Positions 36,234-44,855 of a DNA stretch of 64,000 bases are shown piece after piece. The notes beneath the pieces are model-generated. The model worked only from the letters and a program-made list of their open reading frames with translations, searched no databases and was not told the origin of the DNA. A program made the position numbers and the translations under genes. The DNA is from CAVUAF01 sp963739375 (GTDB lineage Bacteria > Acidobacteriota > Terriglobia > Terriglobales > Acidobacteriaceae): contig CAVUAF010000015.1 of assembly GCA_963739375.1 (NCBI GenBank), forward strand, positions 401,174-465,173, given 5' to 3'. Each line of letters starts with the position of its first letter. Within the stretch, counting starts at the first letter, position 1.

Positions 36234-37520
36234 GTGTCCTCGCGCTTCGACATTCTGGCCCGCGCCGGCGCCGCGCGCCGCGGGCGGCTGACGCTGCCGC
36301 ACGGCACGGTGGAGACGCCCGTCTTCATGCCCGTGGGGACGCTGGCCAACGTCAAAGGCGTGCCCCAGGATGTGCTCGAGGAGCTGGGGGTCGAAATCCT
36401 GCTCGCCAACACCTACCACCTCTATCTGCGGCCCGGGGTGGAGATGCTGCGCCGCCTCGGCGGGCTGCATCGCTTCATGAGCTGGGAACGCAACCTCCTG
36501 ACCGATTCCGGCGGCTTCCAGGTGTGGAGTCTCAGCGAGTTGCGCAAGGTGACCGAAGACGGGGTGCAATTCCGCTCGCATCTCGATGGCTCGCCGCAGT
36601 TCCTGGGGCCGGAGTCGGCGACGGAGGCGCAGATTGCGCTGGGCGCCGACATCATCATGGCCTTCGACGAATGCACCGAGTTTCCCGCCAGCCGCGAGCG
36701 GGCGCGGGAATCCATGGCGATGACGGCGCGCTGGGCCGCCCGCTGCAAGGAGCACTTCGCAAGGCATAAGACTGAAGGGCCGTGGCGCTTGTTGGAACAT
36801 CCCGAGCGCAGCGAGGGAGCCCTACCCGACGCAAACCGTTTGGGCGAGGTAGGGCTCCCTCGTCGCTCCGCTCCTCGGGATGCTTCTATTGGCTCGACGC
36901 AATCTCTCTTCGGCATCGTCCAGGGCGGCCTCTACCCCGACTTGCGGCGGGAGTCGGTGGAACGCACGGTGGAGATCGGATTTGACGGCTATGCCCTGGG
37001 CGGGCTGAGCGTGGGCGAGCCGCGCGAGGCGACCGCGGAGGTGGTGGCCGCCACCGTGCCGCTGCTCCCCGCAGACAAGCCGCGCTACCTGATGGGGGTG
37101 GGCACGCCGGAAGAAATCGTGCGCTATGCCGGCCTGGGCGTCGACATGATGGATTGTGTGCTGCCCACGCGCGCCGCCCGCCATGGACTGCTCTACACCA
37201 GCGAAGGGAGGCTCACCATCAAGAACGCGCGCTTCGCCGCCGACGCCGGGCCGCTGGATCCGGCCTGCGGCTGCCGGGTTTGCCGGCGCTATTCGCGCGC
37301 CTACCTGCGGCACCTGTATGCCAGCAACGAGATGCTGGCCCAGGTGCTCAACACCGTGCACAACCTCGCGTACTACCTAGACACCATGCGACGCGTACGG
37401 TATGCTATTGAACTCGGGGAGTTCACCGGATTGTTGTCTGGTCTCCCTTCGCCATGTCCCGAGCGCCGTGAGCCGGCGGGCGGGGCGTCCCGGGCCCTGA
37501 GTGGGCCGCAGGCCCACTGA
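36234..37520 (+). CDS. tgt: Queuine/preQ1 tRNA-ribosyltransferase with in-frame repeat insertion
   Basis: Exchanges G34 for preQ1 in GUN-anticodon tRNAs. 428 residues, GTG start. Core motifs: LANTYHLYLRPG, LTDSGGFQVWSLS (catalytic Asp), FDECTEFP, GIVQGGLYPDLR, GYALGGLSVGEP, MGVGTPEEI, and the zinc site CGCRVCRRYSRAYLRHL. After FARHKTEG (residue ~183) about 40 extra residues (LLEHPERSEGALPDANRLGE onward) precede QSLFGIVQGG; other Tgt proteins go straight across. These residues are encoded by a palindromic repeat (36794-36884). The C-terminal tail after FTGLLSGLP is also repeat-like. It begins the tgt-yajC-secD-secF order common in bacteria. Confidence 0.95.
   Translation: MSSRFDILARAGAARRGRLTLPHGTVETPVFMPVGTLANVKGVPQDVLEELGVEILLANTYHLYLRPGVEMLRRLGGLHRFMSWERNLLTDSGGFQVWSLSELRKVTEDGVQFRSHLDGSPQFLGPESATEAQIALGADIIMAFDECTEFPASRERARESMAMTARWAARCKEHFARHKTEGPWRLLEHPERSEGALPDANRLGEVGLPRRSAPRDASIGSTQSLFGIVQGGLYPDLRRESVERTVEIGFDGYALGGLSVGEPREATAEVVAATVPLLPADKPRYLMGVGTPEEIVRYAGLGVDMMDCVLPTRAARHGLLYTSEGRLTIKNARFAADAGPLDPACGCRVCRRYSRAYLRHLYASNEMLAQVLNTVHNLAYYLDTMRRVRYAIELGEFTGLLSGLPSPCPERREPAGGASRALSGPQAH
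36794..36884. repeat. RSEG-type palindrome inserted in tgt
   Basis: Arms ACATCCCGAGCGCAGCG-AGGGAGCCCTAC and TAGGGCTCCCTCG...TCCTCGGGATGC. It keeps the tgt frame open. Near-identical arm at 31010-31040. Confidence 0.85.
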
Positions 37521-37687
37521 CACGACGTCGCTGGAAGGCGCAGCGGCTATCGGCCATCTCCGGCGCAGGTGTTCCCGCGCCGTGGATTCCGTAGCGACAG
37601 AGGCGAGCGCGGCCGGACCTCGGCAGGCCGGGGTTTGCGCCCCGAGTGCGAACGCCGAGCGACCGGCAGTTTGCGGGTTAAGGAAAA

Positions 37688-38017
37688 TTGTCCGATCTAG
37701 CCGTACCTCAGCTCCCATTCGCCCTGCAGACGGGCGGCGGCGCCGGGCTTCTGGCCTGGGCGCCGCTGGTGTTTATTTTCGCCATCTTCTATTTCCTGCT
37801 GATCATGCCGCAACAGCGCCGGCAGAAACGCTGGCAGGAAATGCTGGGCAACCTGAAGACCGGCGATCGGGTGGTGACCAGCGGCGGGCTGCGCGGCACC
37901 ATCATCGCGCTGCGCGAAGACTTCGTGCACCTGCGGGTGCCCCCCGACAACCTGCGGATCGAGGTGGCGCGCTCGGCGGTAGTGCAGGTGGCGGGGCCGG
38001 AAGAAGTGAAGAGCTAA
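37688..38017 (+). CDS. yajC: Preprotein translocase subunit YajC
   Basis: 109 residues, TTG start with AAGGA just upstream. One membrane helix (LLAWAPLVFIFAIFYFLLIM) followed by the conserved PQQRRQKRWQEML and GDRVVTSGGLRGTI cytoplasmic part. Accessory of SecDF in protein export; gene order yajC-secD-secF supports it. Confidence 0.95.
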   Translation: MSDLAVPQLPFALQTGGGAGLLAWAPLVFIFAIFYFLLIMPQQRRQKRWQEMLGNLKTGDRVVTSGGLRGTIIALREDFVHLRVPPDNLRIEVARSAVVQVAGPEEVKS

Positions 38018-38048
38018 ACGACATCGGCAAAACGGAAGCACTGATTTC

Positions 38049-39665
38049 ATGAACAAGAATCTCTGGGGCAAGACCGCACTCATCGTCGCCGTGCTGATGG
38101 TCTTTCTCTTCGGCATCTTCGGCATTCCGAAGAGCGCCAGCGGCGACGGCCTGAAAGAAGCCCTGCTGGAGCGCATTAAGCTGGGGCTCGACCTCAAGGG
38201 CGGCATCCACCTCATCCTGCAGGTCAAGGTGGACGACGCAGTGAACGCGGAGAGCGACCGCGCCGTCGAGCGCCTCAAGGAAGACCTGAAGCGCGCCAAC
38301 GTCACCTTCGCCGACATCAGCAAACCCGACCCACAGAAGCAGCCGGACCGCATCCTCCTGAAGGGCGTGGCTAACGAGGGCTCCGGCGAGCTGCGCACCA
38401 TCGTCAATGAGCGGCTGCCGGAGTGGGACTTGTCCAGCGGCGCGGAAAACTCCTGGACGATGAACATGAAGCCGCAGTCGCTGCAGCAACTGAAGAACCA
38501 GGCGGTAGATCAGGCGATTGAGACCATCCGCAACCGCATTGACCAGTTGGGCGTCAGCGAGCCGCTGGTCGCGCCGCACGGTCTGGGCCAGTACCAGATT
38601 CTGGTCCAGTTGCCGGGGGTGGACGATTTTGCGCGGGTCAAGGAAATCATGCAGTCCACCGCCATGCTGGAAATCCGGCAGTCGTTCGGCGGGCCTTACG
38701 GCAGTGAGCAGGAAGCGGCGCAGGCCGGGGCCGGGCGTAGCGACGCGGTGGCGATGCGGGGACGCAGCATCGGCGCCCGCAGCAGCGGTGAGCAGCCCGG
38801 CGAACAGTGGTACCTGGTATCGCGCAGCGCCGCGGTCAGCGGGCGCGATCTGCGCACCGCCGAGCAGGGCCGCGACGAAAACGGGCGCCCCAATGTGCAC
38901 TTCGTCCTGACCGGCGACGGCGGGCGCCGCTTTGCCGCCTTCACCGGCGCCCACGTCGGCGAGTTGCTGGCGGTGGTGCTCGACGGCAAGGTGCAGGAAG
39001 TCGCCAATATCAAGGAGCAGATCCACGACACCGGGCAGATCGAGGGCACCTTCACCGAGCAGCAGGCCAAGGACCTGGCGATGGTGCTGCGGTCGGGGGC
39101 GCTACCGGCGGGCATTGGTTACGTGGAAGAGCGTACGGTCGGGCCGTCGCTGGGCGCCGATTCCATCCGGCAGGGCGTGCGGGCGGCGGTGGTGGGCATG
39201 GCGGCTGTGCTCATTTTCATGCTGGTGTACTACCGCGGCGCGGGCATCAACGCCAATGTGGGGTTGATCCTGAACCTCGTCATCCTGCTCGGCTTCCTAG
39301 GCTTCAGCGGCGCCACCCTGACCCTGCCGGGCATTGCCGGCGTCATCCTGACGGTGGGCATGGGCGTGGATTCCAACGTGCTGATCCTGGAGCGCATCCG
39401 CGAGGAACTGCGCGCCGGCAAGACGCCGGCGCAGGCGGTGGACCAGGGCTTCGGCCACGCCTGGATCACCATCGTCGATACCCACGTCACCACCATCGTT
39501 TCGGCCTTCATCCTGTTCATTTTCGGCACCGGTCCGGTGCGCGGGTTCGCAGTCACGCTGACCTTTGGTCTGCTGGCCAACCTGTTCACCTCGGTGTTTG
39601 TTTCGCGCGTGATTTTCGATGCGGTGCTGCAGCGCAAGCAGCGCGGCGAAGCGCTCAGCATTTAG
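38049..39665 (+). CDS. secD: Protein translocase subunit SecD
   Basis: 538 residues. N-terminal helix, then D1 motif region KLGLDLKGGIHLILQV, a large periplasmic domain, and six-helix RND core with LRSGALPAGI, VEERTVGPSLGADSI, ILTVGMGVDSNVLILERIRE and SAFILFIFGTGPVRGFAVTL. Uses proton motive force to assist late translocation. The periplasmic region carries an Arg/Ser-rich loop (GRSDAVAMRGRSIGARSSGE) that is longer than usual. Frame is intact, unlike secF next to it. Confidence 0.95.
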   Translation: MNKNLWGKTALIVAVLMVFLFGIFGIPKSASGDGLKEALLERIKLGLDLKGGIHLILQVKVDDAVNAESDRAVERLKEDLKRANVTFADISKPDPQKQPDRILLKGVANEGSGELRTIVNERLPEWDLSSGAENSWTMNMKPQSLQQLKNQAVDQAIETIRNRIDQLGVSEPLVAPHGLGQYQILVQLPGVDDFARVKEIMQSTAMLEIRQSFGGPYGSEQEAAQAGAGRSDAVAMRGRSIGARSSGEQPGEQWYLVSRSAAVSGRDLRTAEQGRDENGRPNVHFVLTGDGGRRFAAFTGAHVGELLAVVLDGKVQEVANIKEQIHDTGQIEGTFTEQQAKDLAMVLRSGALPAGIGYVEERTVGPSLGADSIRQGVRAAVVGMAAVLIFMLVYYRGAGINANVGLILNLVILLGFLGFSGATLTLPGIAGVILTVGMGVDSNVLILERIREELRAGKTPAQAVDQGFGHAWITIVDTHVTTIVSAFILFIFGTGPVRGFAVTLTFGLLANLFTSVFVSRVIFDAVLQRKQRGEALSI

Positions 39666-39691
39666 ATCGATGAACCGATAGGGGTTCAACT

Positions 39692-40922
39692 GTGGAGTTC
39701 TTTCGTAGTCCGAACATCGACTGGTTAGGCAAGAAGTGGTACTTCCTTTGCTTCTCGCTGATCTTCAGCGTGGCTGGGGTGCTGAGCATGCTGTTCTGGC
39801 ACCACATCCCGCTGGGGGTGGACTTCCGCGGCGGCACCGACGCCTACGTGAAGTTCGCGGACGTGCCGAATCTCGACGAGATCCGCGCGGTGCTCGACCG
39901 CGTCGGCATCAAGAACGCGCGCATCCAGCGCTACGACGTGGAGAAGAACCACGAGGTGCTGATCTCCATCGGCATCGAGAGCACCAGCGAGTCCGACCTG
40001 ACCAAGAGCCAGGATACGGTGGTGGCGGCGCTGGCCAAGAATTCGCCCGCCGCCCAGGATGCCGCCGACCAGGCCCGGCAGGACCTCAACAACGCGCCGG
40101 TGCTGGCCCTGGAGAACTTCCTGGTGGAAAAGGACCCGCTGAAGAATGGCGGCGATCGCAAGGTGTACGGGCCGGCGGCGCAGGCCATCAAGGAGCGCCG
40201 CGACGACAGGGACCACGGCGGCGTGCTGCGCGCCTTCACCGACCTGGCCGGCGCGGCCGACGCGCGCGTGGTGGCCGCGCTCCAAGAGGGCTTCTACCTC
40301 TCCAACTTCGGCGTGCGCCACGTGGAAATCGTCGGCCCCCAGGTGGGCCAGCAGCTGCAGCACCAGGCCGTGCTCGCCGTGCTTTACTCGCTGGCCGGGA
40401 TGCTGGTATACCTCTGGTTCCGCTTTGAGCTGATCTACGGCGTGGCGGCGGTGGTGGCCTGCTTCCACGACACGCTCATCACCGTCGGGGCCTTTTCGCT
40501 GATGAACCGGGAGATCAGCCTGACGGTGATTGCCGCCATCCTGACGCTGGTCGGCTACTCGATGAACGACACCATCGTGGTCTTCGACCGCATCCGCGAG
40601 AACATCAAGCTGATGCGGCGGGAGCGGCTCGACATCATCGTCAACCGGAGCATCAACCAGACGCTGAGCCGGACCATCCTGACCTCGCGGCTTGACCTTC
40701 CTGACGGTGCTCTCGCTGTTCTTGTTTGGCGGCGAAGTCCTGCATGGCTTCTGCCTTCGCCCTGGTGATTGGCATTTTGATCGGGACGTACTCCTCGATT
40801 GCGATGGCGGCGCCGATGCTGGTCGCGTACAGGAATGGCACGCCCAGCAGGGCCAGCGGAGCCTGACCCGGGTCACCGCCAACGAGCTCGCCCGGAAACA
40901 GAAAATCCGGGCCAAGGCCTAG
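39692..40922 (+). CDS. secF: Protein translocase subunit SecF, frameshifted near its 3' end
   Basis: Partner of SecD. Intact frame from 39692 gives FFRSPNIDWLGKKWYFLCFS, VDFRGGTDAYVKFA, a long periplasmic part and VVFDRIRENIKLMRRERLD with NRSINQTLSRTILTS. At ~40690 the frame shifts: LTFLTVLSLFLFGGEVLHGF continues in another frame, and further indels follow to the tail VTANELARKQKIRAKA ending at 40922. At least two or three single-base changes are needed. This starts an error-dense stretch running through tonB and exbB. Confidence 0.92.
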
Positions 40923-41021
40923 GTCCGGCTGCGGTTGCGGGGAACCAACCGCGGTGGCCCGGGAGCAAATTGCGGGCTGCCGGTGTCTAAGTCGTTGCAG
41001 CTTGGTATGGGGAGAACGGCT

Positions 41022-41775
41022 ATGTTTGAAGACAGCCTTGTTGAATCGCGGACGCAGGTTCAAGACCAAGCGGGGCTTCACCACCTTCCTCTCATTTGTT
41101 TTGCAGATGTTATCTCTCGGGGTGCTGATCCTGATCCCGCTGATCTACACCGAAGCGCTGCCCAGGCAGCAGCTGATGACGTTCCTGGTGGCGCCGCCGC
41201 CGCCCCCGCCGCCTCCGCCGCCGCCGGCGGCCACGCCGGTGAAGGTGGTGCAAGGCGATCCAGAGCGAGCTGGAAAACGGCCAACTGCGCCAGCCCACCA
41301 AGATTCCGCAGAAGGTCGCAGATGATCAAGGAAGAGGAAGCGCCGCCGCCGTCGGCGGGCGGAGGGGGCGTCGTGGGTGGCGTCCCGGGCGGCGTGCCCG
41401 GCGGCAGCTGGGCGGCGTGATCGGCGGCATCATCAGTTCGACGCCGGTGGCGTGCCCAGGGTGGCAGGCGCCGGCGCAGCGCATCCGCGTTTCGCAGGGC
41501 GTGCACGCAGGGCTAACCTGATACACCAGGTGCAGCCGCAATATCCGCCGACTGGCCAAAGCGGCGCGCATCCAGGGCACGGTCATCTTGCACGCCGTCA
41601 TCAGCAAGGACGGCACCATCCAGAACCTGAAGGTGGTGCAGCGGCCACCCCATGCTGGTGCAGTCGGCGCTCGATGCGGTCAGGCAGTGGCGCTATAAGC
41701 CGTACATCCTGAATGGCGAGCCGGTGGAGGTGGAGACCCAGGTCGACGTGAACTTCAACGCTGACCGGCGGCTAA
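41022..41775 (+). CDS. TonB-like energy transducer, multiply frameshifted
   Basis: Pieces in all frames can be joined into one TonB protein. N-terminus MFEDSLVES then RRFKTKRGFTTFLSFVLQML helix (one inserted base near 41053). A proline run (PPPPPPPPPPP, ~41196-41230) follows, then EAPPPS, a Gly/Val-rich linker, QVQPQYPP, GTVILHAVISKDGTIQNLKV and QWRYKPYILNGEPVEVETQV, which is the periplasmic TonB C-terminal domain. Breaks are near 41264, 41318, 41410 and 41453-41470, with more further on. End at 41775 assumes one extra A near 41755; without that fix the frame runs to 41810. Adjacent exbB/exbD genes support the role. Confidence 0.85.
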
Positions 41776-41893
41776 AGAAAAACGCACCCACGGCCGGCGG
41801 TCGGGAGTGAGTAAGCCGCGACCGTCGTCCGGCGCAAGCAAGCAGCAGCGGGCCCTGTGGAATCAAGTGCTCTGAGGAGGAAAACAACAACTC

Positions 41894-42653
41894 ATGCTCG
41901 TAGCAAACCTGGCAACCTTAGCAATCTGCACTGTCCAGCTCGCCCTCTGGCTTTATCAGGAGCAGGCGGTGGGCTGGGACCCGATCTCGCTGTGGAAGCA
42001 GATGGGCTGGCTGGCGCGTACCGTCGTCATCATCCTGTTCATCATGTCCGGCGTGGTCCATCGGCGTGATGATTGACCGCTGGATGGCCTTCAACGCCGC
42101 CCGCAAGCAGTCGCGCGTGTTCGCCCCGGCCGTGGCCGGCGCGCTGCGCGAAGGCAAGATCGACGAAGCCATCCACGTCGCCGAGCGCAACAAGAAGAGC
42201 CACCTGGCCAAGGTGGTGACCGCGGGCCTGCAGGAGTTCCAGTGCCCACGGCGAATCCGACGACATTCCCGGGGAGACGATCGAGGCCTCCAAGCGCGCC
42301 CTGGAGCGCGCCGAAGCCATCGTGCACGCCGAGTTGAAGCGCGGCCTCAGCGGCCTGGCGACCATCGGCTCTACGGCCCCCTTCGTCGGCCTGTTCGGCA
42401 CCGTGGTCGGCATCATCAACGCCTTCAAGGGCATCTCGAACGGAGAAGGCGACGGGTCTGGCGGCGGTGGCCGGCGGTATCTCCGAAGCGCTGGTGACCA
42501 CGGCCATCGGCCTGTTCGTCGCCATCCCGGCGGTCATGGATGTACAACTACTTCACCAGCAAGGTGGAAGCATTCGACGTGGAGATGGACAACTCGTCCA
42601 GCGAACTCATCGATTACTTCCTGAAGCGGAAGAGCATGCGCCGTAACGCGTAA
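41894..42653 (+). CDS. exbB: ExbB/TolQ/MotA-family proton channel protein, frameshifted
   Basis: Inner-membrane stator of the TonB energiser. Reconstructed order: N-terminal helix region (TVVIILFIMS), IGVMIDRWMAFNAARKQSRV, KSHLAKVVTAGLQEFQ, then GLSGLATIGSTAPFVGLFGT VVGIINAF as the conserved pore helix, AVAGGISEALVTTAIGLFVA and a C-terminus ending KRKSMRRNA. Frame breaks near 42054, 42243, 42462 and 42540, each one base. About 250 residues after repair. It lies between tonB and two exbD genes. Confidence 0.9.
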
Positions 42654-42809
42654 TCCGGTCTCTCCGGCGCTCCGTCCAGCAGGCGTGCAGCGAACCAAGC
42701 TGACCGCTGCAGGACGGACCGACGGACCGACTGGGTCGTTTTTCTCCTCGGTCGCCGGGAGTTGCTCCGCGGAGCAGCTCCCGCTGCACCGCACGAGGTC
42801 GAGGGAACC

Positions 42810-43271
42810 ATGGCTTTAGCAAAACGCGACGAAGGCAGCAAGGTCAACTCCGACATCAACGTCACCCCCATGGTGGACGTGATGCTGGTGCTGTTGATCA
42901 TCTTCATGGTGGTCACGCCCATGTTGCAGAAGGGCATCACCGTGGACCTGGTCCGCACCAATAACCCGATCGACATGCCCGACGCCGACAAAGAAGACGC
43001 GCTGCTGGTGGCGGTCACCAAGGACGGCAAGGTTTTCCTGGGGAGCGACCTGATTGCGCCCGACCAGCTCACCAACAAGCTGAAGGACAAGATTGCGGCC
43101 CGGGTGGATAAGCGCGTGTTCGTGCGCGCCGATAGGGGCGCCAAGTACGGCAACGTGGTGGAAGTGGTCGACAACGTCCGCTCCGCCGGTGTGGACCAGC
43201 TCGGCCTGCTGACCGAGCAGCGCAAGCAGGGCTCCATGGAGCGTTCCCCCGCACCTCCGGGCGGAAAGTAG
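42810..43271 (+). CDS. exbD: ExbD/TolR-family biopolymer transport protein 1
   Basis: 153 residues from ATG 42810. SDINVTPMVDVMLVLLIIFM is the ExbD transmembrane segment with the conserved Asp. The periplasmic domain contains VFVRADRGAKYGNVVEVVDN. The frame is intact. Followed by a second exbD 66 bases downstream. Confidence 0.93.
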   Translation: MALAKRDEGSKVNSDINVTPMVDVMLVLLIIFMVVTPMLQKGITVDLVRTNNPIDMPDADKEDALLVAVTKDGKVFLGSDLIAPDQLTNKLKDKIAARVDKRVFVRADRGAKYGNVVEVVDNVRSAGVDQLGLLTEQRKQGSMERSPAPPGGK

Positions 43272-43337
43272 AGGTTTAGCCGGGACGCCGCCGCCGGCGT
43301 CTCCGTGACCCGACACGAGTTTGAAAGGTTTGCCTTT

Positions 43338-43781
43338 ATGGCGATGCAAATAGGAACTAGCGGTGGACTGAACGCCGACATCAACGTCACCCCCATGGTG
43401 GACGTGCTGCTGGTGCTGCTGATCATCTTCATGGTCATTACCCCGCTCACGCCGCACGGGCTGGACGCGCTGGTGCCGCAGCCGCCGAAGAACCAACAGC
43501 AGCAGCCGGAACCGTCGGACCGCACCATCGTGGTACAGGTCATCGACAACCCTGGCAGCAACCGGCCCAGCTTGAAGATCAACCAGGACGACATCGCTTG
43601 GGAGAACCTGCAGGCGCGGCTGGCGGAAATCTTCAAGACGCGCGCCGAGAAGATCATGTTCGTGAAGGGCGATGACAACCTGTACTTCGCCGACGTGGCG
43701 CAGGTGATCGACATGGCCCACGGGGCCGATCCCGACATCAAGGTCGGCCTGATCACGGCCAGGATCGAAGCCGGACAGTAG
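43338..43781 (+). CDS. exbD: ExbD/TolR-family biopolymer transport protein 2
   Basis: 147 residues from ATG 43338. ADINVTPMVDVLLVLLIIFM repeats the TM motif of the first copy, but the periplasmic part differs (PPKNQQQQPEPSDRTIVVQV; KIMFVKGDDNLYFADVAQVI). Likely forms a heteromeric or alternative stator with the first ExbD; that is inference from tandem pairs known in other genomes. Confidence 0.93.
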   Translation: MAMQIGTSGGLNADINVTPMVDVLLVLLIIFMVITPLTPHGLDALVPQPPKNQQQQPEPSDRTIVVQVIDNPGSNRPSLKINQDDIAWENLQARLAEIFKTRAEKIMFVKGDDNLYFADVAQVIDMAHGADPDIKVGLITARIEAGQ

Positions 43782-43895
43782 CGGGAACCCCGGGGCCCGG
43801 CGGCGTGCGGCCGGACAGCCCTCCGGCAGGCCCGGCGGGCGGAGTCCCGCGGAACGATTTAGACAGGCGTCCTTTTGCGACGGAGCGATAATCCC

Positions 43896-44735
43896 ATGAA
43901 CACGAAGAACCCAAGCCGCGCAGCGCGCCTCGGGATGGCGCTGGCGGTGGTCGCCCTCCTGCTGCTCAGCGCCGGCTGTAACAAGCTGCGGGCGCGCGAC
44001 CAGCTCAACAAGGGCGTGCAATCCTATAAGGGCGCGCGCTACGAAGAGGCCATCGAGCACTTCAAGAATGCCGTTTCGTTAGATCCGCAATTGAGCGTGG
44101 CCCGCCTGTATCTGGCCACCGCCTATGCCCAGCAATACATTCCCGGCGCCGACACCCCCGAAAACAACAAGTTCGCCGAGCAGGCCATCGACGAGTTCAA
44201 GAAGGTGCTCGACCAGGGCCCGCCGCGCGAGTCGCGCGTCGCCAGCCAGAAGGGCATCGCCTCCCTCTACTTCAACATGAAGAAGATGGACGACGCCAAG
44301 CAGTGGCACCAGAAGGTCATCCAGGAAGATCCCAACGACCCCGAGACCTACTACTCCATCGGCGTCATCGACTGGACCGTGGCCTACCAGCGCGACCAGA
44401 AGGAACGCGCCGACTTGGGCGTGGCGCCGGCCGACGTGCTCAAGGACAAGAAGACCTGCGAGCGCCTGCGCGGCCAGAACGAGCAGATCGTCAAGGAAGC
44501 GATCGAGGTGCTGAACAAGGCGCTGAAGTTGCGGGAGGACTACGACGACGCCATGGCCTACATGAATCTGATGTATCGCCAGAAGGCCGACATCGAGTGC
44601 GACAGCGACGAACAGCGCATGGCCGACCTCAAGACTGCCGACGACTGGGTCGACCAGACCATGGCCGCCAAGAAACGGAAGCAGGAGAAGAAAGGCCCCG
44701 GCGGCATCACCCTGGAAGGCCCGCCCGCCAAGTAG
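43896..44735 (+). CDS. TPR lipoprotein
   Basis: 279 residues from ATG 43896. Signal peptide with lipobox LLSAGCNKL. TPR-like repeats follow: GVQSYKGARYEEAIEHFKNA, AVSLDPQLSVARLYLATAYA, and later ETYYSIGVIDWTVAYQRD and LREDYDDAMAYMNLMYRQKA. The C-terminus is Lys/Gly-rich. It closes the tonB-exbBDD cluster and may connect it to the outer membrane; the role is inferred. Confidence 0.88.
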   Translation: MNTKNPSRAARLGMALAVVALLLLSAGCNKLRARDQLNKGVQSYKGARYEEAIEHFKNAVSLDPQLSVARLYLATAYAQQYIPGADTPENNKFAEQAIDEFKKVLDQGPPRESRVASQKGIASLYFNMKKMDDAKQWHQKVIQEDPNDPETYYSIGVIDWTVAYQRDQKERADLGVAPADVLKDKKTCERLRGQNEQIVKEAIEVLNKALKLREDYDDAMAYMNLMYRQKADIECDSDEQRMADLKTADDWVDQTMAAKKRKQEKKGPGGITLEGPPAK

Positions 44736-44855
44736 CCGGCGGACCTCTGGCTGCGTTGCGAAGCCCCTCCGCGCGAGGGAACTGCCCCACCCACGCCCGT
44801 CCGGTGGTTTATCCGCGGTGGCTTCCGCGACCCGTTACAATCACCGCTTCAGCCT

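Noticed and set aside
35331..36800. Reading the 35895 TGA as a stop that makes the gene a pseudogene or two genes
   Set aside because: Downstream frame, UxxC context and hairpin all support selenocysteine; the 35901 GTG would make an implausible N-terminus.
42713..42745. GGACCGACGGACCGAC tandem as a possible protein-binding site
   Set aside because: Simple repeats of this kind occur in most gaps of the window (936, 4236, 26821), so no regulatory claim is justified.
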